Source: Apostichopus japonicus (taxonomy: Eukaryota > Echinodermata > Holothuroidea > Aspidochirotida > Stichopodidae). From it: a stretch of DNA of 64,000 nucleotides. The stretch spans positions 3,551,001 through 3,615,000 of the forward strand of contig NC_092571.1 of NCBI RefSeq assembly GCF_037975245.1. The letters are read 5' to 3'. The translations under genes were made by a program, and so were the position numbers. A model generated the notes under the pieces. That model was not told the DNA's origin. It did no database searches and was given only the letters and a program-made list of their open reading frames with translations. Shown here in pieces: positions 12,701 through 24,700 of this stretch (its first letter is position 1; each line of letters opens with the position of its first letter).

Positions 12701-15700
12701 GTATTGGTACAGCCATATATAGAGCATTAAAATGGTAGCATACTGTATAATCATTTTGGACTTTGGTCAGTTTTGTCATGATCTCAAGAAAATATTTATA
12801 TGAGGGGGCAGAAAAAGGGAGTGGAGATGTGAGCATGATATAAACAGACATAAGACAGTATAAGTGCTACTATGGTTTGTAAGTGTACCTATCAGTTACC
12901 TTAAGTCATGTGGATATTACACTGACTCAGACATAACGTTGTTGTGTATTGTCTGTGCCAATAGATACGTTACAGCTGGTATTTAATTTGAATGTTGATA
13001 CTTGCTCGCAAACTGAAAGTGCAGGCTGAGCACTTGTGGCTCCAGGAATATAACCAGTATCAACATGGGGTGTCCATAACATCATCGCTGCACGTTGCAG
13101 TGACAATCTCTAGTACAGGAACCCTAACCATAACATATATGTCAAACAAATTTTTATTTCAGTTTTCTTGGAGATATATACATTCTTCAGTATTATATCT
13201 GATTTAAAATCCAAGTTTATGTATGCCAGTATTGACTATCAGTTCTTTGGTCAGAATCACATCATGCAATCACTAAGAGTTTTGAAGAATTATTTTGATG
13301 ACTAATGGAGAGTTCTTGTCAACACTGAGTCTGTGTCATGTTGATGGTTTGTTGTTATGATATTGAGTAAGTACAGATAAAATAATTATAATCATGTTTG
13401 TTGATTTTGTTTGTTTGTCATGTTATTATTTTCAGGTCAGATTGAAATCAGTGGAGTCTTCTTGCACACATCATTTACAATATTAGAAAATCAGCCAATG
13501 GACATGCTGTTAGGTCTAGATATGCTGAAGCGACATCAGGTAAGTGTACTTACACCATGTTAATGTACTTACACCATGTTAATGTACTTACAACAGGTTA
13601 ATGTACTTACACCATGTTAATGTACTTACAACATGTTAATGTATATTCATCATGTTAATGTACTTACACCAGGTAAATGTATTTACATCATGTTAATGTA
13701 CTTATACTGATTAATGCACTTACACCATGTAAGTGTACTTACATGATGTTAATGTACTTACACCATGTTAATGTACTTACGATGTCAGGTTAATGTACTT
13801 AATAATAATAAATGAGACTTATATGGTGTAAGTACATTAACATACTTACACCATGTAAATGTACTTACAACAGGTTAATGTACTTATACCAGATTAATGT
13901 ACTTACACCCTTGTTAATGTACTTTCACCAGGTTAATGTACTTACAATAGGTTAATGTACTTACACCATGTTAATGTACTTACATCATGTTAATGTACTT
14001 ACACCATGTTAATGTTCTTACACCAGGTTAATGTACTTACACCATATTAATGTACTTAAACCATGTTAATGTATTTACAACAGGTTAATGCACTTATACA
14101 GATTAATGTACTACACCAGGTTAATGTACTTACATCATGTTTATGTACTTACAATGTCAGGTTAATGTACACCATTTTAATGTACTTACACCATGTTAGT
14201 GTACTTATACCAGATTATACCAGGTTAATGAACTTACATCATGTTAATGCATTACATCATGTTAATGTACGTACACCATATTAATTTATTTCCACCAGGT
14301 TAATGTACTTTCAACAGCTTATTGTTCTTACAAGTACCTGGTACAGTTCACTTTATTCTATATATACCATGTTTGACCAGCTTCATTGATATGATTTAAT
14401 GCATGTTTGGTTGCAAGAGCTCCATGGTGTTGGGAATTCTGAGGGAATGATTTAACTGGCATTGCATAACAAAATGCTGTGCAAGCAAGGACTTTATTAA
14501 ACATGCTTGTAGCAGCCTTTGTATCCAGGTTCTTACTATTTTCAATAAATACTAAAATATTTCAATATTTACAGTTTGCATTTCTGAGGTTCCCAATTTA
14601 GGTATTATACAAACTGTGCTGTGTTAGTTGCTAATACAGTATCATGACTTTGCATTTGGGCAAGCTGTGATAGTAAAATTTATGAATTTTGTATTCTGAG
14701 GTTACCATTTAAGTCCTATTCTAATCAATTATGTTTTGTACCCTTTTGTTTCTAAAATAAATTCTTTTTATGCTAATTAATTCACAAACGGTCTGAAACA
14801 GCAAAATTACCCTTCAAAAAGCCTCTTATGTGTAATAAGAAAGAAAGGTCTCATTTTTCACAAATGGCACATTTTTTGGTTAATTTGCAGTGCTGTATCG
14901 ACTTAAAGCAGAACAAACTACAGATTGGCACCTCCGGATCGGAAACTCCTTTCCTCTCGGAATCCGATCTTCCCCCCTGTGCTCGTCTGAACAGACAAGA
15001 TGGCCCCGAGTCAGAAGACAGACAGTTAGCTGAAGCGTTAGCGAGATCGGCAGATGGTACAGGTAACAGAAAAACCTTAACGCCTTAACGGTGACACAAT
15101 ACTCAACCATCATGCTTAGTATATATGACAGAGATCTACTTGAAGAACTCCCAAACAGATAAGACAAAAATCTTGTTTTGCTTGGGAGATATCCTAGCAT
15201 TTAAAAAGTATGACTTGGCACTGTCATTCTGTTAATCTGTGATATCATAGTATCTATAAAATCAGAAACTTTTTAAATTCCTCTTTACTTTTCATCTCAT
15301 ATTCTCAAGAAACCATTCTCATCATGTTGTCAATTCAAGGGTTCAATATTTTATATTCAGCATTTTCAAAACCCATCTCCATTACAGGAAATAGACAGTG
15401 TGTATTAGATAAAGAAAAAACACACAAATTTGAAGGACATGATGATGTCATATGAAGACTTGACCAAGTCTTCACCCTTGTTTGTGAAAACAAAACAAAA
15501 AATGAAATGTTCATATCTGTAATATCTCCGGAACCAAATAAGAGTTTCCTTAGCATGTTTGGGATAAGTTTTTCCTGACAGTTATCACACTGACCAATAA
15601 TGCTGGTAGGGTGTGTCTCCTTTGATGCAAATCTAGAACACTTTGCATTTATAGGTCAATTTCTCAATGCTGTTTTAAATGGCCAGTCTGGGCTGAAATG

Positions 15701-16303
15701 AGTGTCGAATCAACCAAAAATAATTCATGATGCATTTAGCATATTAAGAACTACTGTAATCCATGTGTAAAATGTAACAACAATTCATAAAGGAAGAGAA
15801 AAGTTGGAAAGCTATTTTGGTGCCATTTTGTCACGCATGTGTGCCGTTAAAGAGAAAAGTTCAAAGGCTGGGCTGTATCTAATGCAACTCTGGTAGCATC
15901 CATGGTAACATGGTATTCAATGTACTGTGGTGAAATGGTTATATAGGGATTGCCACCGAGGAAGGGCTGGAAATTTCAGTTGGTAGATAATCATTTAATC
16001 CTGCAGTCACTGGTTCAAATCCTCTGCTGGTGTGTTCTTTGCTGCTAATTCTCGTTTTGTATTTTATTCATTTACCTACTTTTAAACTTTTCTGCTCGTA
16101 CAGCGGGACCAAGCAACACGAACCAATCCAATGCACAAGCTGAACCAAATCCATCAGTGAAGGAAGAAGACGTCGCCAAATTGGTAGAGATGGGCTTCCT
16201 GCGAGATGACGTCCTCAGAGAACTAGCCAATAGCAACGGAGATTCTAATCTCGCTGCAGCAAAGCTGATCGCCAAGTCATTTAAAGCACCCGGCCAGCAA
16301 TGA
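6778..16303 (+). CDS. DDI2: DDI1/DDI2-type ubiquitin-shuttling aspartic protease
   Basis: Eight coding exons join in frame: 6778-7039, 7560-7760, 9621-9747, 11529-11656, 12373-12501, 13436-13539, 14891-15062 and 16104-16303 (1,323 nt, 440 aa). Residues 1 to about 73 form an atypical ubiquitin-like domain. A linker and helical domain follow ([32 protein letters not shown]). The retropepsin-like domain has its catalytic loop FVDSGAQMT with Asp238, then IIGRVHL and the [12 protein letters not shown] helix. The C-terminal UBA domain (about 393-435) has its MGF loop at 404-406. Known family role: cleaves and shuttles polyubiquitinated proteins, and activates NFE2L1/SKN-1A when proteasomes are limiting. 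Human DDI2 (399 aa) lacks the UBA; yeast Ddi1 and this protein have it. The start ATG sits in an AAA-rich context and opens the ubiquitin-like fold directly. Possible polyadenylation signals AATAAA lie at 17160 and 18074. The family call is certain; ortholog naming (DDI1 versus DDI2) is conventional. Confidence 0.95.
8290..9495. mobile_element. hAT-like non-autonomous element in DDI intron 2, 1.2 kb
   Basis: The terminal inverted repeats are CAGGGTTGGC (8290-8299) and GCCAACCTTG (9486-9495), followed inward by GGTTTTT.CCGGG-type repeats at both ends. The flanks CAAGAAGA (8282-8289) and CAAAAAGA (9496-9503) match at 7 of 8 bases, as expected for an old hAT target duplication. The interior has no convincing transposase frame. 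The right end contains several CGGTTTTT(A/G)CC copies that could act as subterminal transposase sites. Confidence 0.7.
10352..11296. mobile_element. Probable hAT-like element in DDI intron 3
   Basis: The left end TAGTGCTGAAAG and the right end (reversed) TGGTGCTGATCG are similar. Both are followed inward by a CGATTAATCG block (10371-10380; CGATTAATCG again near 11254) and then GCGATTAC/GTAATCGC. Flanks ATGTGTGG and TTGTGGGG match at 6 of 8 bases. The symmetric arrangement supports a degraded TIR transposon, but the exact ends are uncertain. Confidence 0.45.
13540..14335 (+). repeat. 19-bp minisatellite starting at a DDI splice donor
   Basis: About 40 imperfect copies of a unit near TTAATGTACTTACACCATG fill the first 800 bases of DDI intron 6. 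The first unit grades directly out of the donor site (CAG then GTAAGTGTACTTACACCATG). Variant ends include CAGG, CATG and AGATT. One stretch (about 13825-13846) runs in the opposite orientation, which is possible because GTACTTAC is close to self-complementary. Several units contain GTAAGTGTAC-like sequence that resembles the authentic donor. Confidence 0.9.
15080..15560. repeat. Interspersed repeat, copy A (DDI intron 7)
   Basis: Shares blocks in the same order and orientation with 28030-28370. These include AACAGATAAGACAAAAATCTTG...TTGG.AGATATCCTAG followed by TTTAAAAA.TATG, and later CCCATCTCCATTACAG. The match is patchy, so this is an old dispersed family. Its type is not recognised. Confidence 0.5.
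15946..16040 (+). mobile_element. tRNA-derived SINE fragment next to DDI exon 8
   Basis: CAGTTGGTAGATAA resembles a tRNA D-arm/A box, and GGTTCAAATCC at 16012-16022 is a good pol III B box at the right spacing. The sequence cannot fold a full acceptor stem, so it is a SINE head and not a tRNA gene. It ends about 60 bases before the acceptor of the last DDI exon. Confidence 0.55.
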
Positions 16304-19300
16304 CGAATAGCGGAATAGGAATGCTGGAGAAACCCTCATGAATATTCAACGGAAGCAGGTAACAGAGGACGAACTGACCAATTGTATAACTAACATTCGA
16401 GTTTGATTAACAAGGAAGTAGCAGAAGTGTAAAGAAGTTTTGTAAATGAAAATTGGACGTTATAGACTGCCTGTACAGATTGCAATGCTAACTTATTTGA
16501 TTTGATCTGACACTGATGATAGTGTGTGTGTAGCATTCGACTGTTTGTCTTTTGGGGAGAAGAAGCTAAAAAGTAGAGTAAATACTTGGTTTTTCTGTGG
16601 AGTACTTCAGACAGTACCAGCCCATAGGATGTGGTGATTTGGGAGCAACTTAATACTAACTTGGTGCTTGTCATGTTAAAGAGTAGAACACAGTATTCTG
16701 TTCTTATGACTGTGGGGCATTACATCCCGTGGGCACCCACTCCTTTTGCGAACATGCAACCGGTAAAACATTTTTATTACTTTTATTATTAATAATCCTC
16801 TTGATTTTTGCCTGTGTGTTCTGAATAGGATAGGCTTACACAACTGCAGCATAAAGTTTGCTTTGAAATTTGATATGTTAATATACCATAATGATTATCC
16901 CATTATGCCTTGCTGTAGCTCACTTGATGAAGTGGTTCAAAAAGACATTTCAATTACTTGACAATTTATTTTTACTTTAAATTAAGTGTTTGTTTTGAAC
17001 TTTGGTCAAATACTAACAAGTGTGTGGATAACATATTTGTCATTATGGCATCATTAGAACTTTAATCCTAGCAAGTAATTGGCTAACCGTATTAAGTAAA
17101 CTGTTATCTTTACGTGAGGTGGGCTGGATGAGTGTTTTAGTTTTATCTGTTACAGTTATAATAAAGTAAATGAGATTATATTTGATATTACAGCCTTACT
17201 TGGTTAAGCTCACTGAATATTACCTCATTAGATTCAATATTTGTCGATTCAATAAGATGAGCAGGTCAGGGGTATTCCCCAATTGAAGGTAACTAATTAA
17301 TGCTATGTTGAATGGATATAATAAAGGCAAAACCCACTGAAACAAGGATATTGTAAATGCATAATCAATATTGCTGTCAGGTGTGTCGACCAAGCTAGCT
17401 CTTTGTGATGTGATTGTGGATGGACGAAGGCATAATAGTTTTACATTCATTTCAAATCTTTCTTGTTTTAAATGTGTAACTGTAATTTGTCAGTGCACAG
17501 AAAAAATTAACATTGTAGGAAATTGTGCTCTAAATTGACATTGAAAATGTTGGATATGATTATGCTTTAACATAAAGTTTTTCAATTAGTTTCAAATCCT
17601 TTGCATGTTTATATCAAAAGATTCCAAGTGCATAATGGACAACTGCAAAACCTCGCATTGAATTATGCACCATCATGGACAATGTTCTATTAATGTGTCA
17701 TGGTGGTGGGTGGGGGGGGGGTCATGACAGGGATGAACACAGGAGTGGAGGAATGCTTCTTGTTAGATCTCCTACCATTAGCATCTATATTACAAACATT
17801 TTGTTTGCGTTTATTTTATTTCTGTTCCTACCTCTGTATAAGGTTTTCTCTCCTTGGAGATACTGTTTATTTGTGTCTGTTTTCATTCCACTGGGCAGTT
17901 AGGCCCCCCTTCTTTCAGATGACTCTTACAGTTTTATTTTTGATAGCTCATATTTTTCTTGTTAGTTTTTTTTAAAGTTTAACTTGTAGGGTGGGTAATG
18001 CTGTTAGCTAACTATGTAATTTTTTAAGTTTGTATTTCCTTCTTCTGCACATATTATATTTATACGTTCACAGAATAAAGTTGTTTTAATTGTATCTAGT
18101 GGATGGAAAGCAGAAAGAGAGCAATTTTGTCTGCTATAAAAATCCCTTAGGTTAGTAAATAGCATCGACAAATGTATTGCAACATTGAGTGTACATCCTG
18201 CATGCAACACAGAAAGTTAAGACACAGCAAGTAAATTCCTAATGGTGTTCAGTTTAGCTTTGCATGACAATGATTGTTAGTGCTAGGATGTTAAAAGGGG
18301 GGGGGGGGGGGGAATTCCCCCAGTCATGTTATGGGCGGGGGATTTTGTATTGGGAGATTTAAATATTTTTTTTTGGGGGGGGGAGGGGGAAAAATTCATG
18401 GTGTTAGTAGCTAGATGTACGTACATATACGTACAGAGATTTGTGACCAATACACACTGTGCAGTGCCGCACTAACAAAGCCATTTTTTTCTTTTGAGAA
18501 AGTTTAGACCAATTACATTACTCCTTACAAAAAATCAACAAAACATTATAATATCCGGCTTGTTATTGGCAAGTTCTGTGAATACGGTAATGGTGCAAGT
18601 TGCAGGAAGTACCAGGTATTGTTGGGGGAAATTCCCCCAGAGGAAAATATTTTTGCAGACCCCAACAGATAAATTGCTGGAATCCCGTAGTCGCATGTCC
18701 TTATGCGAACACTGATCTCAATGACATAGTAACTCTTGGCTGCTATAAAATTGATGCACAAAACTACTTCCAAATGTCTATACAGCAGCATTTTGTGTTG
18801 TTCCACCTGATTACCATGGAGATCTTTAAATCTTTCAAACTTTGATTTCAAATTTGAATAAAATAGAATTTTCTTTGGAATGGTGTTCTTATGGCCTTGT
18901 CTTTGATTTGATTTCTGGACGATACTGGTTAATAATCTTAATTATATTATTTAATTAATAGTACTGATTAATACAATTGCTAATTATCTGGTGTCTTTGT
19001 GTGGAAAATGCTTACAAGGTGTCTAAATTTTAGAGGTTGCAACCGCAAATCGATCAATACTTGGCAGGGTAACCACAATTGCTTCAGTTAACGAACAATT
19101 CAAAATGCTGCTGTAGTAAGATACAATTTCATGTCTGGATTTTTAGTATATCCATTGTAATATCACATGAATAATTATTCATAACGAACGGAAGGTTTTG
19201 CAAATAAAAAACTTAAAAACAAAAATATGAAAAACAATTGTGTTAAAACACCAAAATGTGCCTATCACAAAACTTGAAAAATACAATTGGCAATTCCAAA

Positions 19301-21783
19301 GTGTCTTGTTTGTGTTTTCTTCATTGTTTTGTGCCTACAATCATCATGACATAAGCATAATAGTATGATAGTACATATACATTATAAAATTATGTAACAG
19401 ATTCATTAACTAACACAAAACCTTCAACACCCACCTCCACCTCTTTAAATCTTGGTTAAACTTTTCACATCTATGTAGAGTTACCATACATATTGATTAA
19501 CCAGGATTTTCCCTTGGACGTTCAAAATATATCACTGTTTTTTACGACAAGCAAAATGAAATAGGGTGCAAAACCCCACTAGACTATAGACGTAGGAATG
19601 AGTTTAAATTAATAGTTGATCATTCTGGCTTATCCAGACTAATTAACCATCTTTTTGGTGAGAAAAACTCCTGGTAAAAATTAAAATTACTGTACAGGCA
19701 ATTGACGCTGTACTAAACTGGTTAATATAGCTGTAATAAAGTACCATTTGGTATGTAGCCCTTCAAACTCCCAAATTTTCTTTGTAGTTTCTCCCTCCCT
19801 TACACCTCTCCCCTAGGATGGGGTGGTCCCACTTTTCAACCAAAGATATATGGTATCCCTAGATGTATGTCATATGCAAGTTAGCAATTGTTCACCCAAC
19901 AAAACCCCCTGCTGCTTCTTTAAGGCCTTTTTTAATCTTGTTACTTTACAGTGCAATGCTTGATGGTCTTTCCATCCTTTGACCATGCCAGGAAATCTAG
20001 CTCACAGTTGCAGCTGGTATCATGGAAGAATGTGTAATATAGTCATATTGATATAAATAATAATGATAATAATCCAACAAGTTTTGAGTCCATTCCAAAT
20101 TAAGCATGTTAGGCCAAAGCAATAAACCCGAACACCTGTCTTGATTTTTGTTGTTCCATTTGCTCTAGCAGACTCTTGGTTATGTTACGTAAGATAACTC
20201 TAAATAAAATAAAACTGTTAGCAAACTGCTTATCCACTAGAGAGCCTGTGTAAGAGAATGTGTAAAAGTAAGTTGGCCTGACGTTTAGATCCAAGCAGGA
20301 TCTTCTTCAGAGGCTAAATGACAAGTAACAGTAACAGAAGGGACAAAAAAAGATAACTCTCCACACGACATCTGATCTGATTTTAAATCAAGCTCTCTGA
20401 TTCACTGCTATGTAATTGTACTTGATTGTACTAAAACCTAAACTCTGTTATGGATGTTTGCACCTTCTGCCATCTCTTCACTGTTTTCATTTCCCTATTG
20501 AATCTCTTTTTAACTTGGCTATGTTTCTTATGATTATAGTCTTTGTTAAACTTGCCTTGATTTCCTGACCAACAAAAGGTAAATTTGTCCAACCCTAATG
20601 TGATCCTCCTACATAGCAACCCTTGGGATGGGTACGACTTTAAACCATAAAAAAATTAATAGATTCTTTAATCTTAATGTTCACTCAGTTAAGATTGTAA
20701 CCAATTACCCTCACAACTGTGCTCACTGCATGGTCACATGATTATGTTCAGTTCAGTTAATATATTTCGCATATACATAGACATACAAAAACAGTGCAGT
20801 AATGGTATATACAGGATACTAGAAAAAACATAAAATGTTTATCAAAGCTAGTATTATGTCTTTACTGATACATCTGTGTAGTAAAACTCTCTGTCTTGGC
20901 TGTGTATCCCTGACCTGATATTCTTCATACAGCCTGCCCTCATTACTGTCAATACTACATCAACTCTACACCAACACCTAACTCCACTTGACTGATGGCT
21001 AACTTTATATCAAGTTCTCCTGAGCCAGTGCTACAGTTCAGTGACTAAAAATGGAGGCAATAACAGCAATTAAACCTAACATCTGGAAGGTCTTTATATC
21101 AAGTTCTCCTGAGCCAGTGCTACAGTTCAGTGACTAAAAATGGAGGCAATAACAGCAATTAAACCTAACATCTGGAAGGTCTTTATATCAAGTTCTCCTG
21201 AGCCAGTGCTACAGTTTAGTGACTAAAAATGGAGGCAATAACAGCAATTAAACCTAACCTAACATCTGGAAGGTCTTTATATCAAGTTCTCCTGAGCCAG
21301 TGCTACAGTTCAGTGACTAAAAATGGAGGCAATAACAGCAATTAAACCTAACATTTGGAAGGTCTTTATATCAAGTTCTCCTGAGCCAGTGCTACAGTTC
21401 AGTGACTAAAAATGGAGGCAATAACAGCAATTAAACCTAACATCTGGAAGGTGGTGGATTCTATTCTTGTCAGGCCAAAGTAAGGTGGGTTTTTCGTCTT
21501 CAACAAATCCACCCTTTTCCCATCTTAAATGGTCTTTTAAAGTTGTAAGAAAAAACCCAAGATGAGCTTAAACTGTAAATTGTAAAAGTCACACCACGTG
21601 TAAGTGTTATTTATAAACTTTCGGCTTCTCCCACATACAAATGTGTCTGTTTGGCGTCGTAAGATAATTGCCTTCCGGGCCGATGTTATATTTCACAACA
21701 CCAGCTCTGATTTCTGTCGGCTTTCCACTGTACCAATATACCTCTTTTATCTCACTGTGCTGTATCTGTTTGTTAATGCTATA
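16304..21783. other. DDI 3' flank and convergent spacer to UTP3
   Basis: No coding exon is supported here. DDI (+) and UTP3 (-) converge on this 5.5-kb stretch. AATAAA signals at 17160-17165, 18074-18079 and 18857-18862 could end the DDI transcript. G-rich homopolymers lie at about 17706-17719, 18297-18312 and 18373-18389. A five-copy 89-bp array occupies 21003-21452. A hairpin GATCCAAGCAGGATC lies near 20288-20304, in a CTTCTTCAGAGGCT context often seen in dispersed repeats. Confidence 0.6.
21003..21452 (+). repeat. 89-bp tandem repeat, five copies
   Basis: Units start at about 21003, 21092, 21181, 21275 and 21364 with CTTTATATCAAGTTCTCC and end in ACATCTGGAAGGT. Copies are nearly identical. 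The third is 94 bp because of a CCTAA duplication, giving CCTAACCTAAC. The high identity implies recent expansion. No coding role is evident. Confidence 0.95.
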
Positions 21784-24700
21784 TTACTTCAATTTCACAC
21801 TCTTCACAACACCAGCTCTTATACCTGACAGTTCCCCACCATACCGCTTGACCTCTGTTCTGGCTTCTTGGACCTACAGAGAAAATGAAAAAAAAAACAA
21901 CTTCAGCTTTGCTACAACATGATGCACGGATGAGTCTCAGAGAACTTTGGTTCCTAAAGTCAGCTGATGGGTGAAAAGATGTCTTAAATCTATCCAAGCA
22001 AATGTCAGTGGTTGTACTTTTGTTACATTATGTCCAATTAACACATGGAGAGCATATATTAGTTTTGAATATGTACACAGTCTATCAGTGATAGGACAAA
22101 CCTGAAGAAACTAGCCCATAACAAACTAAACTACCGAGGTATTTAATGACCTCCCATCAACAGAAGATATGACCATTCTATTATGACATCAGACAGAATT
22201 GACCAAAACAATTGCACACAATCGTTCCCGACAGTACCACCTTCAAAATATTTTTCCTCCATGGTTCAACTCATTAAACCTTTAGGCATAGGAATAACTC
22301 ATACAATCAGAGCAAACAAGAGAGTGCATTTGATTAAGTATAGCATTTTTTTTTCATCCTTGATTAACTTTGTGGCCAACATTGCTGATCTTTCCAGTCT
22401 TTCAAGTATCTGTTACAAGGTTGGAAAAATGTGACTTTGACATTCTGGTCTCCTCTAATTCAACAATCATCTGCAATGAATTGATTGAAACTTGCTTTCA
22501 CAAGTTCTGTTGTTTTTTACATGTGATAGTTATATACCTGTCCCTTGCGTCTTATTTTGGCCTTCCTGAATTTATTCCGGTGCTTGACCCTAGGGTTTCT
22601 TAACTCCTTCTTCTTTCTGGTGGTCAGACCTTTGTTCTTGGAAATCTGAGAGAAAGTGGAGGGGAAGAAAACATGATCGATTTTATAGGTATAAGGTGTA
22701 ACTTCTGTCAGCGTGAAATATTCTTAAAGAGATACGATACTGCTAGTGTCAATAGATGAAAAACTGACTTTCACTTTTAATTAAAGTAAAATCTGATGAG
22801 AGGAGTAATAAGATTATGAGAGGCAACCGACTACTTCAAGGCAGTGGGATGGTAACCAAGACCTTCGATAACACCACAAATCGCACAATTTGGAAATCAA
22901 AAAAGAACAAATTTGTGTATATTCGATTCTATTTTTTTCCCATTTTTTTTTCATTTTGTGACAAACCTTTGCTAGACTTTTATCACTTTCTGACAAAAAG
23001 CAGTAAAAGTCATTTTGTTCAGACTACTTCTCCCAAGATGAGTCGATTAACTTTCTGTAGAAATTCTCCTCTGAGAGGATTCGAATAGATGGAATGGTTC
23101 ACCTGGGTTGGTTATGCTAATGCAAAGTATCAATAGCTAGGCTTAAGAATGCCTTAGACAAGTACTATTCCAGCATTGAACTAGCATCTAAGGTTTCTAT
23201 CCTATTACTCTGTTTTTATTCCAAGAGTCCTTGATAAGGATTTCTTGTCCTTCCTGAGTCTATTCTTCCAATCAGACCAAAAACCAAGTTTATCCAAACC
23301 AAATTTTTCCAAGTCAAATAAATGATATTAAACCTGATATGTAATGGCTCGTTTCCCTTCCTCTTCTGTCTGCTTCTCGTTGAGATCTCCATCTCCTTCT
23401 TCCAATCCGTCCATCTCTTCACCATCATCATCACCAGCCTCCTCTGGATGTAACTCCCTGTTCAAGGAGAAGTTAACAAGAGGACGATATCATTCCATAA
23501 AAATTATCAAGTACAATTTAAGGTAAATAGTTGTATACTATCATTCACACAAACAGTATCTACCTCGGCATACGTCATTCAGAAATCATCAAAATGCACT
23601 TTTAGCTTTCCTCTTTCTTTTGTACAAATATTTTTGACAGTGTATAGTCATTGAGGAAAGCAACAAGGCCAACTTGTTATCATAGTTAGGCTTGCCATGA
23701 TACATCAAATTGAAAGGACACATCCATGAACTAAAGAACACACTTCCTATGGATATATCCTCCACATAAAAGAACATTTCCTATGGATATATCCTTCACA
23801 AAGAAGAAAATTTCCTATGGATATATCATTCACAAACAAGAACACACTTCCTATGGATATATCCTTCACAAACAAGAACACACTTCCTATGGATATATCC
23901 TTCACAAACAAGAACATCTCCAATGGATATATCCTTCACAAACAAGAACATTTCCTATGGATATTCCCTGGCAAGGGTGTGGATAATTGGGTGAAAGGAC
24001 ACATTTCAGCTCAATTGCAATCAGGACAATTTAATTTCACTCAGCTGTAGCCAGTACACATGCTGTTAAATGCTTTATGTTATTAATAAATTGTTATGTC
24101 AGGATGAAGATATCAAGTTAATGGTGCGGAGTTACTTTCTGTAAATCATGTTGTGTTTTGCCAGCAGTCTATTCAAGAAAAGCAAACTGTACGATACCTT
24201 AGCATGGATTTCCTTTCCTGTTGCTGAGCTTCTAGTTTCTTGTAATACTCCAGAGCCTTTTGTTCTTGTTCAGTCAATTCGTCCTCCTCCTCCTCCTGTG
24301 TTATGAGATGCGGTACAATTTATTAGGCTCTCTGGGTGTTTTATATTGGTTTATATGAATTATTGTTATACTTTGAGAGGAAAATAGCATGTTAGACGGT
24401 CTCACACTGGGCAGCAATGCTTCATGTTGTCATACTACCGGTCTCTTCATATAACCTTTGCCCCTTTAGCCCATTGCCATGCAGTTGTCTATTAAAACCT
24501 AAATCTAGATGCATGTATGGGGATTCACATGCTATCTGGCAAGTGTTGTGTTGACACACACTCTTGAATTTATTATGTGAGGTTGGAAGGAGAATAATGA
24601 TCGATTTCTAACATGAATGTATGAAGTAACACCATTCCCCTGAACCATTTCCCTGACAGACAAAGGAGGTGCAGAAATACACACATGAACCCCACCCCCC

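Noticed and set aside
14063-14284. 73-aa repetitive open frame
   Set aside because: It is the minisatellite of DDI intron 6 read in one frame.
13540-14335. CRISPR-like array
   Set aside because: Units are contiguous 19-bp copies without unique spacers, in an animal intron; it is a minisatellite.
23783-24050. Open frames made of MDISFTNKN-like repeats
   Set aside because: They come from the 34-bp tandem array in a UTP3 intron, read in different frames, and are not spliced to exons.
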